A DNA stretch of 64,000 bases, taken from Neorhizobium vignae (GTDB taxonomy: Bacteria; Pseudomonadota; Alphaproteobacteria; Rhizobiales; Rhizobiaceae). A program made the position numbers and the translations under genes. The notes below the pieces were generated by a model. That model was given only the letters and a program-made list of their open reading frames with translations, was not told the DNA's origin and did no database searches. Location of the stretch: the NCBI RefSeq assembly GCF_000732195.1, contig NZ_JNNU01000023.1, positions 21,846 to 85,845 on the forward strand, in the 5' to 3' direction. This document shows, one piece after another, positions 1-9,016 of the stretch; positions within the stretch are counted from its first letter, which is position 1; each line of letters starts with the position of its first letter.

Positions 1-617
1 GGCTTGCGGTTTGCACCCGGATGCCAGGCCCAGCCCACCAGTTCATCTTGCGCCATGTGCTGAAGCAGTTCCTCACGCGTCATGTGCGAACGTGCAGGAT
101 CCAGAAGCTGCCTGCAAATGTCGCCGAGCGTCTTGCCCTGCCAGGCCATCTCGATAGGCGCGAGTCTCCACTTGTGGTTCCCCGGTACACCTGACGCCTC
201 AAAGTTTTCGGCCTGGTGGCAGGTTGAGCAACGAAGCGTCGGGGCCCCGCCGCCGTCGGCGCCACGTGTGACCCAGGGCGTATGCGGGCGCATCGCCTCT
301 GTCTGGGTGGGTCGGTCAGTTCGTGGATGACAGTTCATGCAGCGTGGGTGCTCGATCACACGGCCGGCTTCGAAGAATAGTGCCACAGACCTCGCGGTCG
401 GGTCGGTAATCGCATTGAAGTCTGAAACCTGGCGCAAACGATCGAATTCGGCAGGCTGCAGTCTGGCCTCAATCGTTTGTGTCTGCGGCATGGTACGCGG
501 ATAAAGGGCGTAGACGAGGCCCGCGGCAGCCGCGACAAAAATCATTCCGAATATCGACGCAAAAGCGACTTTGACCCGGCGACGCCATCTTCCCTTTTTG
601 GACGGGGGTGGGGTCAT
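1..617 (-). CDS. Membrane-anchored diheme c-type cytochrome, isoquinoline-oxidoreductase type (3' end outside window)
   Basis: Reading leftward from an ATG at 617, the frame stays open for 205 codons to the window edge. A basic N-terminus followed by one hydrophobic segment (about residues 17-39) looks like a signal anchor, putting the rest in the periplasm. Two heme-binding CxxCH motifs are visible, at C93/C96/H97 and C130/C133/H134. The start codon overlaps the stop of the upstream [2Fe-2S] gene (ATGA), so the two are translationally coupled. Cytochromes of this kind accept electrons from molybdenum hydroxylases of the isoquinoline 1-oxidoreductase group and pass them to the respiratory chain. 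That role is inferred from the neighbour and the motifs. The C-terminus is not in the window. Confidence 0.8.
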   Translation of the reverse strand, partial: MTPPPSKKGRWRRRVKVAFASIFGMIFVAAAAGLVYALYPRTMPQTQTIEARLQPAEFDRLRQVSDFNAITDPTARSVALFFEAGRVIEHPRCMNCHPRTDRPTQTEAMRPHTPWVTRGADGGGAPTLRCSTCHQAENFEASGVPGNHKWRLAPIEMAWQGKTLGDICRQLLDPARSHMTREELLQHMAQDELVGWAWHPGANRK

Positions 618-1081
618 GTCGGCGCACGGAGCTTTGCCGCCGCATCGTGGATGGCCGCGCGAATTCGAGTGTAGGTGGCGCAGCGACAGAGGTTACCGCT
701 CATCGCAATGTCAATGTCCTGATCCGTAGGTTGTTTATTCGCCCGCAGCAGTGCGATCGCGCTCATGATCTGACCGGATTGACAAAACCCACATTGCGGT
801 ACATCGCGCTCTACCCAGGCATCGCGAAGAGCTGATGCTTCAGCGCCGTCCATGCCTTCGATTGTGGAAATCTGTGCCGACACGGCCGATCGTAATGGGA
901 CCGAACAGGATCGAGCTGGCCTTCCGTCGAGATGCACGGTGCAGGCGCCGCACTGAGATGCGCCACAGCCGTATTTTGTGCCCGTCAGCGACAGGTGATC
1001 GCGAAGCACCCACAGAAGCGGGGTTTCACCATCTTCGTCAACATCATGAAATCGGCCATTCACCGACAGCGTATAAGACAT
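614..1081 (-). CDS. [2Fe-2S] small subunit of a molybdenum hydroxylase (isoquinoline 1-oxidoreductase alpha-like)
   Basis: A 155-residue protein with the two-cluster layout of xanthine-oxidase-family small subunits. A plant-ferredoxin-type cluster is bound by C39, C44, C47 and C59, and a second cluster by C97, C100, C132 and C134 (CGFC and CRC motifs). Length and spacing match IorA/QorS-type subunits, which carry electrons from a molybdopterin large subunit that hydroxylates N-heterocycles or aldehydes. The next gene downstream, overlapping by 4 nt, is a diheme cytochrome c. The large catalytic subunit is not in the window and would have to lie left of base 1. Family assignment is secure; substrate is unknown. 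Confidence 0.88.
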   Translation of the reverse strand: MSYTLSVNGRFHDVDEDGETPLLWVLRDHLSLTGTKYGCGASQCGACTVHLDGRPARSCSVPLRSAVSAQISTIEGMDGAEASALRDAWVERDVPQCGFCQSGQIMSAIALLRANKQPTDQDIDIAMSGNLCRCATYTRIRAAIHDAAAKLRAPT

Positions 1082-1544
1082 GGACTAAATCCTTTTGACA
1101 AAGATACTCTGGATCGTGGGACCTTGCTCGGACATACCCGATCCGACAAAAAACATGCCTAATCCTCGGCGGTACAGCGTCAGGCCACTGGCGATTCTGG
1201 GACCTCATGTGTGAGCGGTGAACATCAAGGTGACTAAGGCAACAAAAGCGCTTGCGGCCACGAACGAGGCCGACGCTAAGAGGTCGGCGCTCGCGGTGCG
1301 ATCTTGCTGGCCTGCACGGATGACGAATTCTGCGACATTCAAGTCCAGGATGTAGATGGAAGAACAACAGCGAAAGGCACACCGACGAAACAGCGGCAAG
1401 CGGAACGACGGAAAATGCTTGATGCATTTGCACTTCTCAAAATTTAAGCTTTGTCATGCGCTGATGGAGCGTCGGGCCATGAGGGGTGTCCGAGCCCGAC
1501 TGCCTCAACCAGAACAAAAAGATCTATCCGGGTCGGGTTGATGC
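1082..1544. other. Gap of about 460 bp with no convincing gene
   Basis: This stretch holds the promoter side of the [2Fe-2S] gene and the downstream end of the methyltransferase gene. The best reading frame is a minus-strand ORF of 64 codons at 1205-1399 whose C-terminal half is hydrophobic, but it has no clear ribosome-binding site and resembles nothing I know. I see no other structure. Confidence 0.4.
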
Positions 1545-2189
1545 TCACCAAGATGGATTTTTTTTCTGTCCTTCAAACAACAGATCCTGATGCGTCGGTT
1601 CGAGCGCCCTCCGCGGTCTTCGTCGGCTAATACGATAGACGGCAGCGGGCGGAATATTGGCGAGGGTCCAACCGACATACGTTGCCTTCAGGCCCAGACG
1701 GTCGAGCAAGGTTCTGGCGATCGGGCAGCGTGGACCGTAAGTGAATTGGTAGAAGGCTCCACCATGGCGAAGATGCGAGAACGCCCCCTCCAGGATAGCA
1801 TGCACCTTGCGCACCGGCATCGACAGAAGAGGAAGGCCACTCACGACAGCGCCTACAGGCGCTGAGGCGTGAAGCGGCAACTTGCGCAATTGAGCAGCAT
1901 CCATCTGGATGGTTCTTGCGGCTGGAAAGCGATCGCTGAGTTGGTTGGCAAACTCCGCACCGTATTCGACCAGCACGAGATTTTCTTCAGGAACACCTTG
2001 CCGCAGCAATGCTTCTGTGAAAACGCCGGTTCCAGGTCCCAACTCGATGATTGTGCCCGTCTGCGCAGATATCTCGGCGGTCATGAGTGAAGACAACGCG
2101 CGCCCTGATGGGGTAACCGAGGCGACACGGAGGGGAGCGGAAAGCCACGCCCGAAAAAACAAAAAGGCATCGGCAGTCCTGTTCGTCAT
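1545..2189 (-). CDS. Class I SAM-dependent methyltransferase, phospholipid N-methyltransferase-like
   Basis: A 214-residue protein. The SAM-binding motif I (ELGPGTG) is at residues 49-55, with acidic residues closing the next strand. The N-terminal pattern (aromatic helix, then a 'VTPSGRALSSLM' stretch) and the C-terminal 'PPAAVYRISRR' ending resemble the COG3963 phospholipid N-methyltransferase group, which methylates phosphatidylethanolamine headgroups. A longer open frame reaches 2552, but its N-terminal part is the shadow of the upstream DedA gene. The ATG at 2189 overlaps the dedA stop (ATGA) and gives the expected length. Coupling to a DedA membrane protein supports a membrane-lipid role. 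The true substrate may be another lipid or small molecule. Confidence 0.75.
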   Translation of the reverse strand: MTNRTADAFLFFRAWLSAPLRVASVTPSGRALSSLMTAEISAQTGTIIELGPGTGVFTEALLRQGVPEENLVLVEYGAEFANQLSDRFPAARTIQMDAAQLRKLPLHASAPVGAVVSGLPLLSMPVRKVHAILEGAFSHLRHGGAFYQFTYGPRCPIARTLLDRLGLKATYVGWTLANIPPAAVYRISRRRPRRALEPTHQDLLFEGQKKNPSW

Positions 2190-2824
2190 CGCTCGCTGGC
2201 TCCCGGATTCACGCGCATCGAATACCGTCGCTGAAGCCGCCACACCAAGGCTGTGAGTAGTTCCGCGACAATAAGCAGGACCAGTATTTTCAGCGCGAGC
2301 GCGGACGAATTGATGCCGGGAATGGCCAGCACGGCCACGTAACCTGCGGCGATGAACAGGCCGTTCCACAGAACGATGCCGACTGTTATGCCGGACACGA
2401 ACCGCAGCGTATTCGTACCTAAAAGCCCGGCCGCTACGGGCGAAATCAACCGCACGGTGGGAATGAGTTGCGACAGGATCGTCAGCGCTCGTTCCCGATC
2501 CCGCAGGGAGGACAATGTCCAGTCGATACGTGGTTGCGATAGACCCACCCATCCGCCGACCGAGTAGAGAAACGCTGCAGACCGTTTTTTTCCGACTGCA
2601 CGCACGAGAAGGTAGAGACCGAGGGCGCCTAGAAAGCTACCGACCGTCGTCGCGATGACAGCGGTGTGGAGGGCCCAGACATCGTCCTCGGCCGCAATAC
2701 CGATGGCAACGAGAACCCCATAGGAGGGAAGGGCAGGCAGGAAGCGCTCTGCCAGCCCGATCGCAAACAATCCGAATATGCCGTATACCGCAATCCAGTC
2801 GACCAGGTTTGCGAGCGGGTCCAT
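2186..2824 (-). CDS. DedA family inner-membrane protein
   Basis: 212 residues with four or more hydrophobic segments. The DedA/SNARE-associated signature is present: an N-terminal 'ERFLPALPSYG' region, a central 'GSFLGALGLYLLVRAVGKK' turn, and the 'RLISPVAAGLLG' motif near residue 125. DedA proteins act in lipid-carrier recycling and membrane-potential maintenance, and some are undecaprenyl-phosphate flippases. The stop overlaps the start of the downstream methyltransferase by 4 nt, so the pair is probably one transcription unit devoted to membrane lipids. The SDR gene upstream on the same strand ends only a few bases away, so read-through from that operon is possible. Confidence 0.85.
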   Translation of the reverse strand: MDPLANLVDWIAVYGIFGLFAIGLAERFLPALPSYGVLVAIGIAAEDDVWALHTAVIATTVGSFLGALGLYLLVRAVGKKRSAAFLYSVGGWVGLSQPRIDWTLSSLRDRERALTILSQLIPTVRLISPVAAGLLGTNTLRFVSGITVGIVLWNGLFIAAGYVAVLAIPGINSSALALKILVLLIVAELLTALVWRLQRRYSMRVNPGASER

Positions 2825-2827
2825 ATC

Positions 2828-3811
2828 TCACCCCTCCCGTCTGATGGTCGTCGGGTTCAGCCCGGGAAGCTCAGGCGGGGAGACTTGCGCATTGAAGGAA
2901 ATCCCCGTCAGTGCTTCAGAAATCTCCCACAGCCTGTGGGCCACATGCTTCTCCATCGCCTGTCGTGAGATCTGCGCTTCGGTCGGGTGTCCACGGGTCT
3001 CGCCAAGTCTATCGGGGCCATAATAGGCACCGCCTCGGGCGCTTGGAGATGTCGCCGCGAACAAGGTCGGCAGCGCGCCTTGTGCAACCGGCTGGAACAG
3101 AAACCACATGAACGACCTGAGAAGGCCCTGAGCGCTGCGGCGACCTGGCCCGTTGTGAAGCAGATCCGTGCGCGATACGCCGGGGTGGGCAGCGATACTG
3201 GTAATACCCCAGCCCGCTTCTTCGCTCCGCCGTTGCAGCTCGAAGGCAAACATCAGGCAGGCCAACTTCGACTGAGTGTAGACGGGCATCGGCTTATACT
3301 GCCGTTCCGCTTGGAGGTCGTCGAAATTGATTGCCGCGCTTGCGCTTCTAACAGCAATGCTGGAAAGCGTGACGACGCGTGGGGCTTGTCCAAGCTTGAG
3401 CAGCGGCAGGAGATGGCCCGTCAGGGCAAAGTGGCCGAGATAGTTGGTGCCGAACTGCAGTTCGAAACCGTCTTTGGTTGTCTCGCGCGTTGGTGGCGTC
3501 ATGACGCCGGCGTTGTTGATGAGCACGTCGATATGGTCGCGTGTTTCTTTCAGTCGTTTTGCAAGCGCCTCGATCGATGTGAGGCTGGCGAGGTCGACGA
3601 TCTCCAGAGTAACCGATGCCTGCGGCGCCTTTTCCTTGATGCGCCGGACCGCGTCAGCACCCTTCATCGGGTTACGTCCTGCGATGATCACGTCGCCACC
3701 GGCTCGGGCCAGCGCAAGTGCATCTTCGAAGCCGAGGCCACCGGTTCCGGTGATCAGGATTGTCCGGCCCTTCTGAGACGGCATATCGTCAAGTGTCCAC
3801 GGTCGTGACAT
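2828..3811 (-). CDS. Short-chain dehydrogenase/reductase with shortened glycine motif
   Basis: A 327-residue SDR. The Rossmann glycine motif near the N-terminus reads ITGTGGLGFE, with one residue fewer between the TG and the GxG than the usual TGxxxGxG. NNAG is present, as are the catalytic YTQSK tyrosine and lysine and a serine in 'LSSIAV'. NAD(P)-dependent oxidoreduction of a small alcohol or ketone is expected. Two in-frame ATGs (3814 and 3811) follow an AAGGA ribosome-binding site; I prefer 3811 for spacing. The open frame extends to 4081 but lacks SDR sequence there. It sits downstream of an aldo/keto reductase and an MFS transporter, opposite an AraC regulator that probably controls all three. 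Confidence 0.85.
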   Translation of the reverse strand: MSRPWTLDDMPSQKGRTILITGTGGLGFEDALALARAGGDVIIAGRNPMKGADAVRRIKEKAPQASVTLEIVDLASLTSIEALAKRLKETRDHIDVLINNAGVMTPPTRETTKDGFELQFGTNYLGHFALTGHLLPLLKLGQAPRVVTLSSIAVRSASAAINFDDLQAERQYKPMPVYTQSKLACLMFAFELQRRSEEAGWGITSIAAHPGVSRTDLLHNGPGRRSAQGLLRSFMWFLFQPVAQGALPTLFAATSPSARGGAYYGPDRLGETRGHPTEAQISRQAMEKHVAHRLWEISEALTGISFNAQVSPPELPGLNPTTIRREG

Positions 3812-3953
3812 CATCAAATCCTTCTGTTTCTGGTGGGGCAAGATCGTCCGCCGAAGGCGCATTGTTTTGGCCACGTCTTCGGCGGACAGAAGGTCGCCAT
3901 GGGGAGAGGCGACCTTTTCACGGACCCGGAATGGGGCGGTTCCGGGTCCGAGC

Positions 3954-5003
3954 CTATTCGATGGCGTTGATCGGCTTACCGAGTGGTGGCCTTGCCGCGA
4001 CGTCACGCGTTCGCTGCATCCACGCCGGATATTCAGGAGCGATCCTGCTGACGGCTTCCAATTCGGCGACCTCATCCGCACTCAGCGTGATCTCTGACGC
4101 TCCGATGCTGTCGTCGAGTTGCGCGACCGTCTTTGCGCCGACGATGACGCTTGTGACATGCGGCTGATGCAGCAGCCATGCCAGCGCAATCCTCGCAACG
4201 CTGACACCTCTGTCGGCGCCAATGCGTTCCATCACATCGATCACGTCGTAAGCTCGATCCATAGCGACCGGCGGAAAATCGAAAATGGTCCGGCGGCTAC
4301 CTTCCTCGCCCTGCTTATCGCGGCCAAACTTGCCGCTCAGCAGGCCGCCTGCAAGCGGGCTCCAGACCAGAAGGCCAAGTTTTTCGGCCCTGACGAGCGG
4401 GACGATTTCTCGCTCTATATCGCGACCTGCAAGGGTGTAATAGTTTTGCGAAGTCGCGATTTTCGCGATCTGGAGGCGTTCGCTGTGGCCCAGCGCCCTC
4501 GCCATCTGCCACGCAGACCAGTTCGATACGCCGACATAACGAACCAGACCCTGCTGGACCAGCGCATCCAATGCAGCGAGGCTTTCCTCGATCGGAGTTA
4601 CGTTATCAACGTTATGAAGCTGGTAAAGATCGATGTGATCGACCTGTAGTCGTCTCAGACTGGCTTTGACGCTATCGAAGATGTGACCCCGGGAATTGCC
4701 GGCGTCGTTGGGCCCATGGCCCATGGGCCCGCAGACCTTGGTCGCGATGACCACATCCTCTCGCCGGACACCGAGATTTTTAAGTGACTGGCCGATCATC
4801 TCTTCCGATGTGCCACTCGAATAGATGTCGGCGGTATCGATGAAGTTGATCCCGTGCTCAAGTGCGCGGGCGATCAGAGCCTGAGCGCCGTCCTGTTGAA
4901 TGTTACCCATATTCGCCCAGATCCCTTTGCCGCCGAATGTCATCGTGCCCAGGCAGAGCTCCGAGACGAAAAGGCCCGTATTTCCCAGTCTGTTGTACTT
5001 CAT
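3954..5003 (-). CDS. Aldo/keto reductase
   Basis: 349 residues with the AKR TIM-barrel signature. The catalytic Asp and Tyr lie in 'DTADIYSSG', the Lys in 'VVIATKV' and the His in 'DLYQLHNVD'. The 'LAWLLHQPHVTSVIVGAKT' stretch near the C-terminus fits the NADPH-binding end of AKR11/YajO-type enzymes. It should reduce an aldehyde or ketone with NADPH. It lies between the SDR gene downstream and an MFS gene upstream, all on the minus strand, suggesting redox detoxification plus efflux. The substrate cannot be told from sequence. Confidence 0.9.
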   Translation of the reverse strand: MKYNRLGNTGLFVSELCLGTMTFGGKGIWANMGNIQQDGAQALIARALEHGINFIDTADIYSSGTSEEMIGQSLKNLGVRREDVVIATKVCGPMGHGPNDAGNSRGHIFDSVKASLRRLQVDHIDLYQLHNVDNVTPIEESLAALDALVQQGLVRYVGVSNWSAWQMARALGHSERLQIAKIATSQNYYTLAGRDIEREIVPLVRAEKLGLLVWSPLAGGLLSGKFGRDKQGEEGSRRTIFDFPPVAMDRAYDVIDVMERIGADRGVSVARIALAWLLHQPHVTSVIVGAKTVAQLDDSIGASEITLSADEVAELEAVSRIAPEYPAWMQRTRDVAARPPLGKPINAIE

Positions 5004-5096
5004 GATCTGGTTCCGTTCGATTGTTTGGTTGTGAATCCCGCGGGGCGGCAGGCCGGTGCGCCGTGCCTGATCAGCTGATGCCGCCGCTGGTTTCGA

Positions 5097-6410
5097 TCAG
5101 TGACGGCGAAGCAAAGCCGCGATCCGTTGATTTGTGATCAGGTAAACAATGCCTGTCAGGACGCTCGCCAGGGGCACGATCAACAAGCCCAGCCCGAGAC
5201 CGTTCGGAATATCAGCTGCTGTTGCAGCGTCACTGACGATGCCGACGATCAAGGGGCCAAGGGCAGGTCCGGCAAGACCGGATGCAATCATGACGAGGCT
5301 GGTCGCCTGTGCCTGACGTCCCGGACCAGCGATCAGATGCGCGGCGCCGAAGCCCCATGGCAACATGAACGAAAATGAGAGCATTCCCGGGACAAAAAGC
5401 GCAATGGACATCCAGCCAGTCGGTGCAAAGAGCGCCGCAGTTGTCGTGACACTGGCAATCAGGAACAGAATTGCCGGGGGACCTAGCACCTTGCCGGTGC
5501 CTGAACGAACGGCGTGATCAAACCAGCGTCCACCGCCCAAAGTCCCGATAATCCCCATCAACCCCTGCAACATGCCGAACGAAACGCCGACCTCTGTCGC
5601 TGTAAAACCGTACGTGCGAATTAAAAACGGTATGGAGAAGGCATAAAATGGCGCTCCTGCGAAGCCCAGGAAAACGGCGCCGGTGAACAACCAGCGGAAC
5701 GGCGGGGATGACAACATGTCAAGGCTGGTCCGCAGAAAGGGTTCGTCGCGAGAAGCTGTACCTGGAAGCGGTGGCGTGGAGCCGGCAACAAGAATGGTCA
5801 ACAACCCGATCAAGATGCCGATGGCTCCAGCACCCATCAAAACGATACGCCAGCCAAATACGTCTGCAATCGCGCCGCCTGCCGCAAACCCCACCATGGT
5901 GCCGAGTGGGATGCCCATTGCGAATAGACCGATTGCAAGACCCCGCCGCTCGATGCCAATTTTACGGACGATGAGAGCATGGCCTGCGGGAACCGCACCG
6001 GCCTCGCCGAATGCGACGCCGAAGCGTGTGAGTGCCAGGAACATGAAACTGGCGGCAAAACCGCCGAGCGTCGTCATGACGCTCCAGATCAGGACGCAGG
6101 ACACCAGTACGAGCCGGGGAGATCCCCGATCTGCCGCACGGGCAAGCGGTAATGAGAGTAGTGCGTAGCAAACCGCAAACGCAATACCAGTGAGTAGCCC
6201 CATCTGGGTGTCGGTCAGCGACAGGTCTGCTTTGATCTTTTCCGCCAGGATGAACGGCAGTATTCGATCGATCTGCGAGACCGCGTTGATCAGCAGAAGG
6301 ACGATGCATATTGCGGCCATGCGCAGGCCTTTTACGTGTTCCCCGTTGGACACAGAGGGCGGCGCTCGTGTCTTTGCAGGGTCTATTGACCGGGCGACAA
6401 TTTCTGTCAT
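5097..6410 (-). CDS. MFS transporter
   Basis: 437 residues with about twelve hydrophobic segments and the loop 2-3 signature 'LPLARAADRGSPRLVLV', typical of the major facilitator superfamily. The 'VSQIDRILPFILAEKIKADLSLTDTQ'-like opening (residues about 43-67) is common in the Spns/hexuronate-like MFS branch. It is expected to move a small organic compound across the inner membrane, driven by protons. It is the first gene of the MFS-AKR-SDR minus-strand group and is divergent from the AraC regulator, with about 105 bp between the two start codons, so it is a likely direct target. The direction of transport is not evident. Confidence 0.88.
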   Translation of the reverse strand: MTEIVARSIDPAKTRAPPSVSNGEHVKGLRMAAICIVLLLINAVSQIDRILPFILAEKIKADLSLTDTQMGLLTGIAFAVCYALLSLPLARAADRGSPRLVLVSCVLIWSVMTTLGGFAASFMFLALTRFGVAFGEAGAVPAGHALIVRKIGIERRGLAIGLFAMGIPLGTMVGFAAGGAIADVFGWRIVLMGAGAIGILIGLLTILVAGSTPPLPGTASRDEPFLRTSLDMLSSPPFRWLFTGAVFLGFAGAPFYAFSIPFLIRTYGFTATEVGVSFGMLQGLMGIIGTLGGGRWFDHAVRSGTGKVLGPPAILFLIASVTTTAALFAPTGWMSIALFVPGMLSFSFMLPWGFGAAHLIAGPGRQAQATSLVMIASGLAGPALGPLIVGIVSDAATAADIPNGLGLGLLIVPLASVLTGIVYLITNQRIAALLRRH

Positions 6411-6515
6411 CTTGAGGTCACTCCTCGCTTGGTTGCACCCTTAAGCTAGATGGAGTGTCCAATGGCTAGAATGCCCGAACCTTCAAGAAACTTGCCTATT
6501 CCTACAGGAGAAGCG

Positions 6516-7496
6516 ATGATGCCGGCGAGCCGCCACGTATTGCCGTGGCCCGTGAAACAACCGGAGCCCCGCTTGAATACGCCATTGCTCTCTGCAGTAT
6601 CGGCCTACATCGAAGACCAGGGTGGCGGGCAAGGCCTGTTCCCGACGGCCATAGAAGGCTTCAACATCGTCCGCTCGTTTCAGTCGATGATGCCCATGCG
6701 AAACATCTACCGGCCGTCGCTATGCGTGGTACTGGAGGGTGCGAAGGAGTTGCAGTTTGGCGACGAACATCTCAACTATCGAACCATGGAGTGCTTGGTC
6801 GTCAGTATCGGGGTCCCGGCAACCGGAAGGATCGTTGAGGCCAGTGCTGCAACGCCTTATGTCGGCGTCATGGTCGACTTCGATGTCGCAACTGTGCGCG
6901 AAGTTCTCGAACAATTGGATACACCACCAGCGCAGTCCGACACGACCGGTCCTTGCGCTTTCGTCGCCAAAGTGGACCAACCGCTAGCGGATTGTATTCT
7001 CCGCCTGGTTCGACTGCTGGCGACTCCGAAGGCAATTCCGATCCTGGCGCCTTCGATCGTGCGCGAGATTTGTTATTGGCTGTTGAGCGGCCCGCACGGC
7101 GGTGAGATCTGCAAACTCGCGTGCCCGGAATCAAACATCGAACGTGTGGTAAGGGCCGTGTCGATGCTGCACACCAACTTCGCGGACACTTTGCGCGTCG
7201 ATCAACTCGCGGATGTTGCGCGAATGAGCCCGTCGTCGTTTCACCAGCACTTCAAGGCACTGACCTCGATGACGCCGCTCCAGTTCCAGAAGCAATTACG
7301 CCTGCTTGAGGCGCGCCGCCTCATGGTCACGCAGGCGGCCAACGTCGCCGAAGCTGCCTACAAGGTCGGCTACGAGAGCGCGTCGCAATTCAGCCGAGAA
7401 TATTCAAGAGCTTTTGGCATCGCGCCCAAACAGGATGCTCTGAACCAACAGCGCCTCCACAACGCCTACGCAAGCCGCACCGTACGACCCGTGTAG
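6516..7496 (+). CDS. AraC family transcriptional regulator (AraC_N type)
   Basis: 326 residues from the ATG at 6516, chosen because an AGGAG site lies just upstream. An earlier in-frame ATG at 6450 lacks one. The N-terminal half matches the AraC_N ligand-binding cupin seen in YqhC-like regulators, and the C-terminal third holds two helix-turn-helix motifs ('DQLADVARMSPSSFHQHFK' and 'NVAEAAYKVGYESASQFSRE'). YqhC-type proteins activate adjacent aldehyde reductase genes in response to aldehydes. The divergent MFS-AKR-SDR group here fits that logic, although the aldehyde response is inferred. No operator was picked out by eye in the short intergenic region. Confidence 0.88.
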   Translation: MMPASRHVLPWPVKQPEPRLNTPLLSAVSAYIEDQGGGQGLFPTAIEGFNIVRSFQSMMPMRNIYRPSLCVVLEGAKELQFGDEHLNYRTMECLVVSIGVPATGRIVEASAATPYVGVMVDFDVATVREVLEQLDTPPAQSDTTGPCAFVAKVDQPLADCILRLVRLLATPKAIPILAPSIVREICYWLLSGPHGGEICKLACPESNIERVVRAVSMLHTNFADTLRVDQLADVARMSPSSFHQHFKALTSMTPLQFQKQLRLLEARRLMVTQAANVAEAAYKVGYESASQFSREYSRAFGIAPKQDALNQQRLHNAYASRTVRPV

Positions 7497-7712
7497 GCTC
7501 ATCAGCGAGCGTTTGCCGCAGCCGAGCAACCGAAAAAGCTGAAGTCGACAAGCATGTCCGCGGCTGGGAATCATCAAGCAGGTATTACGACTCCCAGGGT
7601 GGCAAGCCTCGGTCGGCTGACCCGTTCTGCGCGCAGTCTCGTTCCTGAGAAGGTGAGCCGGAAATCAAGCCAATCCGCGTTCGGCATCTGACGCTCCAGG
7701 AGGATTACCGTC

Positions 7713-7919
7713 GCATTCCATCAACCGACACGACGGTGAGAGCGGATCATGAAAGGTTTCAAATCAGCCCGGCATCTCCAGGGTTTCGTCTCCATTCATG
7801 ACCCCGCTGCCAATCTCTTGCGTATTCCACGTCACGATATTCCATCCGACCATCACCGCGAACTCAGAACTGCAGCGATGCAAATGTGGAACGAAATCGC
7901 ACGCCTGAACGCCGCGTGA
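7713..7919 (+). pseudogene. IS6-family transposase, C-terminal remnant with an in-frame stop
   Basis: In this frame the sequence reads FHQPTR, then a TGA at 7737-7739, then ERIMKGFKSARHLQ and on to a stop at 7917. The 'HQPTRRRER.M..FKS' block and the following 'RFLS.H....N.F...RH' pattern are the conserved tail of IS6-family DDE transposases. The stop sits exactly where an Arg codon (CGA) is expected, so a single C-to-T change explains it. The catalytic DDE core and both terminal inverted repeats are missing. The rest of the gap 7497-7955 shows nothing else I can identify. This marks an old insertion between the AraC module and the LysR-hyuA module. Confidence 0.7.
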
Positions 7920-7955
7920 GCGATAGCGGTGAGCGAGACTTTTCACCCTAGCGCT

Positions 7956-8876
7956 TTAACATTGCGTTGCCCCATCGCGGGGGTCTTGCTCCAAAACTTC
8001 CTTGAGGCTGGCAACGAAAGTCTGCGCAGCAAGTGAGAGGGGGCGGCGTTTGGGGATGATCATTCCCACCGAGACCGGAATACGCGGCTCGAACTGGCGC
8101 ACGGCGATGTGGTCGAACTCATTGGCATCCCAAACCGAGAAATGATCGACGAGGGCCACCCCGCGCCCTCTCTCCACGAGGCGCCGGATAAGCTGGCTCT
8201 GGTTCGAGATCAGGCTGTTCGAAGGCCGAACGCCTTCGTCGGAAAGGGATCGGAAGATCGCCGCGCCAAACGGAACCGAGCGCGGATAGGTCACGAACGG
8301 CTGGTCGGCGATGTCGCTGGCAAGGATGATGCGATGTTTTGCGAGGTTGTGATCGGTTGGCATGATGCAGACCATGGAGGAGGTTTTGAGCGTCTGCGTC
8401 ATCAGGTCGGCCTCATGCTCGGGATGGTGCACCAGGCCGAAATCATAATTCCCGCGGCTGACATAGGTGTGGATCTTGTCGGAGTCGAGCAAGTCCACCT
8501 GGACCTGGACCCCGGGATATAGATTGTTGAAACGCTCGATAGCCATCGGGATCAGGGCGGTGCTGAACGCTGAAAGTATGCCGATATTTACATAGCCTTG
8601 CGACATGGTGGTGAGATCGAGAGACAGGTTCTCGAACAGCACTAGTTCGTCCATCAGCCGCGTCGCATGCGCGAAAAGCAGCTCTGCCTCGGGCGTCGGG
8701 CGCAGCCGGCCGGCACTGCGCTCGAACAGTTTGACGCCCGCAAAATCCTCAAGCTGCTTCAACGACTTGCTCGCGTTGGGCTGCGTCGTATGCAGCACAA
8801 GTGCCGCCTCCGTGACCGAGCCTGTTTTCATGAAGGCGGCCAGGGTGTCGAGATGGCGCAACTTGATCCGGCGCAT
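7956..8876 (-). CDS. LysR family regulator of the hyuAB-deglycase-ABC operon
   Basis: 306 residues from the ATG at 8876, which has a GGAG site eight bases upstream. An earlier ATG at 8945 would add a tail unlike LysR proteins. The N-terminal winged helix-turn-helix is clear (HLDTLAAFMKTGSVTEAA, then 'TTQPNASKSLKQLE'), followed by the periplasmic-binding-like effector domain. The C-terminal half resembles the GbpR/CbbR-like group used for sugar and amino acid catabolic operons. It is transcribed away from hyuA with 140 bp between start codons, the standard layout for a LysR activator. The inducer is presumably the operon's substrate. Confidence 0.88.
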   Translation of the reverse strand: MRRIKLRHLDTLAAFMKTGSVTEAALVLHTTQPNASKSLKQLEDFAGVKLFERSAGRLRPTPEAELLFAHATRLMDELVLFENLSLDLTTMSQGYVNIGILSAFSTALIPMAIERFNNLYPGVQVQVDLLDSDKIHTYVSRGNYDFGLVHHPEHEADLMTQTLKTSSMVCIMPTDHNLAKHRIILASDIADQPFVTYPRSVPFGAAIFRSLSDEGVRPSNSLISNQSQLIRRLVERGRGVALVDHFSVWDANEFDHIAVRQFEPRIPVSVGMIIPKRRPLSLAAQTFVASLKEVLEQDPRDGATQC

Positions 8877-9016
8877 GATGGATCTCCAGAGTATGCCAAA
8901 AGGGAATGGAAAGCTCGAATAATTGAATTTTACAAGATGCGCCATGTCTTTCTAGGTTGCTGGTCATTACAGGACAGGCGGAAGCGGAAGCCGACGCCCA
9001 AAGCACGAAGATTATC

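Noticed and set aside
1205..1399. 64-codon minus-strand ORF with a hydrophobic C-terminus
   Set aside because: No clear ribosome-binding site and no recognisable family; kept only as a note in the gap entry.
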